From positions 1-7,761 of the forward strand of contig CAIUZU010000321.1 of the NCBI GenBank assembly GCA_903903705.1: a DNA stretch of 7,761 nucleotides. The letters are read 5' to 3'. The DNA is from an uncultured Helicobacteraceae bacterium (lineage in GTDB: Bacteria > Campylobacterota > Campylobacteria > Campylobacterales > Sulfurimonadaceae). Of the stretch, positions 6,456 to 7,761 are shown piece by piece; the first letter of the stretch is position 1; the number at the start of each line of letters is the position of its first letter. A model generated the notes under the pieces. That model searched no databases. It saw nothing but the letters and a program-made list of their open reading frames with translations, and had not been told where the DNA came from. Both the position numbers and the translations under genes were made by a program.

Positions 6456-7454
6456 CTATTTGCTAATGTGAAGAGCCATATCCAGAAGTCTTGTCGAGTA
6501 TCCCCACTCATTGTCATACCATGCCATTACCTTAACCATGTCGCCTTCAATAACTTGAGTTAAATCTTCCGCAACAATTGAGCTGTATTCACATCCTACA
6601 AAATCCTGAGAAACTCGCATCTCTTTATCTACTAAAAGAATACCTTTTAAAGCACCCTCTGCAGCCTTATTAATAACCGCATTTACCTCTTGTTTCGTTG
6701 TTTTTTTACTCACAACCACATTGAGGTCCACCATTGAAACATTTGGTGTCGGAACACGAACGCTCTGCCCATGGAGTTTGCCTTGAAGCTGAGGGAGAAC
6801 CAAGCCTATAGCTTTTGCGGCACCCGTCGTAGTCGGAATCATATTTATAGCCCCTGCACGAGCACGGCGTTTGTCCTTTGAGTGTTTTACATCTAAAATG
6901 TTTTGATCATTTGTGTATGAGTGGATAGTTGTCATAAGACCTTTTTGAATTCCAAAAGCATCATCAAGAACTTTTGCAATCGGCCCTAGACAATTTGTCG
7001 TACATGAAGCGTTTGAGACTATATTTTGCCCTGCGTAAAGATGCTCATTCACACCCATAACAAAAGTAGGAGTGTCATCTTTTGCAGGAGCTGAGAAGAG
7101 AACCTTTTTTATCCCGTTATCGATATGGATCTGAGCATCTTCTTGACTTAAAAATACACCTGTGCACTCTAAAACTATATCTGCACCGCACTCGACAAAT
7201 TTTAGATTTTTTGGATCACGATCACTAAAAACTCTGATTTTTTTACCGTCAATCGTGATATTTTCACCATCAAGTTGAACGATATCATGGTTGAAAGTTC
7301 CGTGAACAGAATCGTTTTTAAGAAGATAAAGCATCATATCAATACTTGCCATATCATTTATAGCTACTATCTCCACGTCATCTCTTGTTGCAGCTATTCG
7401 GGCTACACAGCGACCGATTCTACCAAATCCGTTAATTGCTATTTTTAATGCCAT
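6456..7454 (-). CDS. gap: Glyceraldehyde-3-phosphate dehydrogenase, type I
   Basis: Gap interconverts glyceraldehyde 3-phosphate and 1,3-bisphosphoglycerate using NAD(P). At 332 residues it is full length. The Rossmann motif INGFGRIGR is at 7-15, and Asp34 after strand two (AIND) is the residue that normally favours NAD. The catalytic Cys151 is in [12 protein letters not shown] and His178 in TTIHSYTND. The sugar-phosphate motif [12 protein letters not shown] and the C-terminal WYDNEWGYS are also present. In the coenzyme loop after ILD the residues are Val-Lys where many NAD enzymes have Leu-Pro, so cofactor preference is not fully certain. AGGAA lies 5 nt before the ATG. It is the first gene of the gap-pgk-tpiA-fabI cluster and divergent from nadD. 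Confidence 0.97.
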   Translation of the reverse strand: MALKIAINGFGRIGRCVARIAATRDDVEIVAINDMASIDMMLYLLKNDSVHGTFNHDIVQLDGENITIDGKKIRVFSDRDPKNLKFVECGADIVLECTGVFLSQEDAQIHIDNGIKKVLFSAPAKDDTPTFVMGVNEHLYAGQNIVSNASCTTNCLGPIAKVLDDAFGIQKGLMTTIHSYTNDQNILDVKHSKDKRRARAGAINMIPTTTGAAKAIGLVLPQLQGKLHGQSVRVPTPNVSMVDLNVVVSKKTTKQEVNAVINKAAEGALKGILLVDKEMRVSQDFVGCEYSSIVAEDLTQVIEGDMVKVMAWYDNEWGYSTRLLDMALHISK

Positions 7455-7485
7455 TATATTTCCTAATTAAAATAAAAATTGGGCA

Positions 7486-7491
7486 ATTTTA
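7486..7491 (-). promoter_or_regulatory. Candidate -10 box (TAAAAT) of the gap-pgk-tpiA-fabI operon
   Basis: On the minus strand TAAAAT (5/6) lies 31 nt before the gap ATG and would give a leader of about 25 nt containing AGGAA. An alternative minus-strand box, TATAAC at 7502-7507, overlaps the nadD -10 and would give a leader of about 40 nt. No -35 is recognisable, so I cannot choose firmly between them. Confidence 0.4.
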
Positions 7492-7503
7492 CCTAAACTT
7501 AGT

Positions 7504-7509
7504 TATAAT
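7504..7509 (+). promoter_or_regulatory. -10 box (TATAAT) of nadD
   Basis: A perfect TATAAT lies 11 nt before the nadD ATG. Transcription would start near 7516, leaving a leader of only about 5 nt and no room for a ribosome binding site; none is visible. Confidence 0.55.
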
Positions 7510-7520
7510 TCCCTTTAAAT

Positions 7521-7761
7521 ATGGATACAATCGCACTTTTTGGCGGCTCTTTTGACCCGCCGCATATCGGTCATGAGGCTATTGTCAAGGCTTTGATAAA
7601 ATTCAGAGATTTTGATAAAATCATAATAATGCCGACGTTTTTAAATCCGTTTAAATTTCAGTTTTATGCTCCTGCACCTCTTAGAGTAAAGTGGCTAAAA
7701 GAGATTTTTAACGACTATAAAAATGTTGAGATCTCTGAGTATGAAGTTCTTCAAGAGAAAA
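7521..7761 (+). CDS. nadD: Nicotinate-nucleotide adenylyltransferase, N-terminal part (truncated by window edge)
   Basis: NadD adenylates nicotinate mononucleotide with ATP to form deamido-NAD, the penultimate step of NAD synthesis. The first 80 codons are present and open to the right edge. The nucleotidyltransferase signature GGSFDPPHIGH at residues 8-18 includes the ATP-binding His15 and His18 of the HxGH motif. MPTFLNPFK (about 37-45) corresponds to the conserved P-x-PHK-like segment of the nicotinate-binding region. The ATG at 7521 is the natural start, with the protein beginning directly at the first beta-strand. There is no Shine-Dalgarno site and the -10 box is only 11 nt away. It is divergent from gap; the pairing nadD/gap is the arrangement I recall from Campylobacter. 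Confidence 0.93.
   Translation, partial: MDTIALFGGSFDPPHIGHEAIVKALIKFRDFDKIIIMPTFLNPFKFQFYAPAPLRVKWLKEIFNDYKNVEISEYEVLQEK

Overview
The window looks like a chromosomal segment from a Campylobacterota (Epsilonproteobacteria) species, most probably a Sulfurimonas-like sulfur-oxidising relative. The reasons are the AT-rich sequence, T-rich/TATAAT promoters with no clear -35, the protein flavour, and the order nadD / gap-pgk-tpiA-fabI, which I recall as the arrangement around Cj1404-Cj1400c in Campylobacter jejuni. The genus is inferred; no search was run.

Layout, left to right. Positions 1-944 (minus) hold a DppB/OppB-type ABC transporter permease, complete at its N-terminus and cut at the left edge within a few residues of its likely end. 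Positions 1029-2339 (minus) encode a 436-aa outer-membrane porin of the OprD/MOMP-like type. A divergent intergenic region (2340-2496) holds a five-copy, exactly 11-bp-phased TGTCA direct-repeat array, the pattern expected for an OmpR/PhoB-family response regulator. It separates the porin from a small 117-aa lipoprotein of unknown function (2497-2850, plus). The lipoprotein gene converges on a TorF-family putative porin (2882-3547, minus) across a shared hairpin terminator (2854-2879). A GC-richer palindromic element (3635-3693) lies between the TorF-like gene and fabI.

Positions 3697-7454 (minus) are a tight cluster, transcribed gap, pgk, tpiA, fabI with gaps of 8, 3 and 18 nt. It encodes the triose-phosphate segment of central carbon metabolism plus enoyl-ACP reductase. 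The first three enzymes interconvert dihydroxyacetone phosphate/glyceraldehyde 3-phosphate and 3-phosphoglycerate; FabI supplies the last reduction of each fatty-acid elongation cycle. nadD, which makes the NAD precursor nicotinate adenine dinucleotide, starts divergently at 7521 and runs off the right edge. The gap/nadD promoters share a 66-bp spacer.

Most of the window is ordinary core and envelope gene content. The parts most worth a second look are the phased TGTCA array, the inverted repeat that brackets it, the mutually exclusive hairpins downstream of fabI, and promoter -10 boxes so close to start codons that leaderless transcripts are likely. I see no convincing novel multi-gene system, no tRNA or rRNA, no CRISPR and no transposase.
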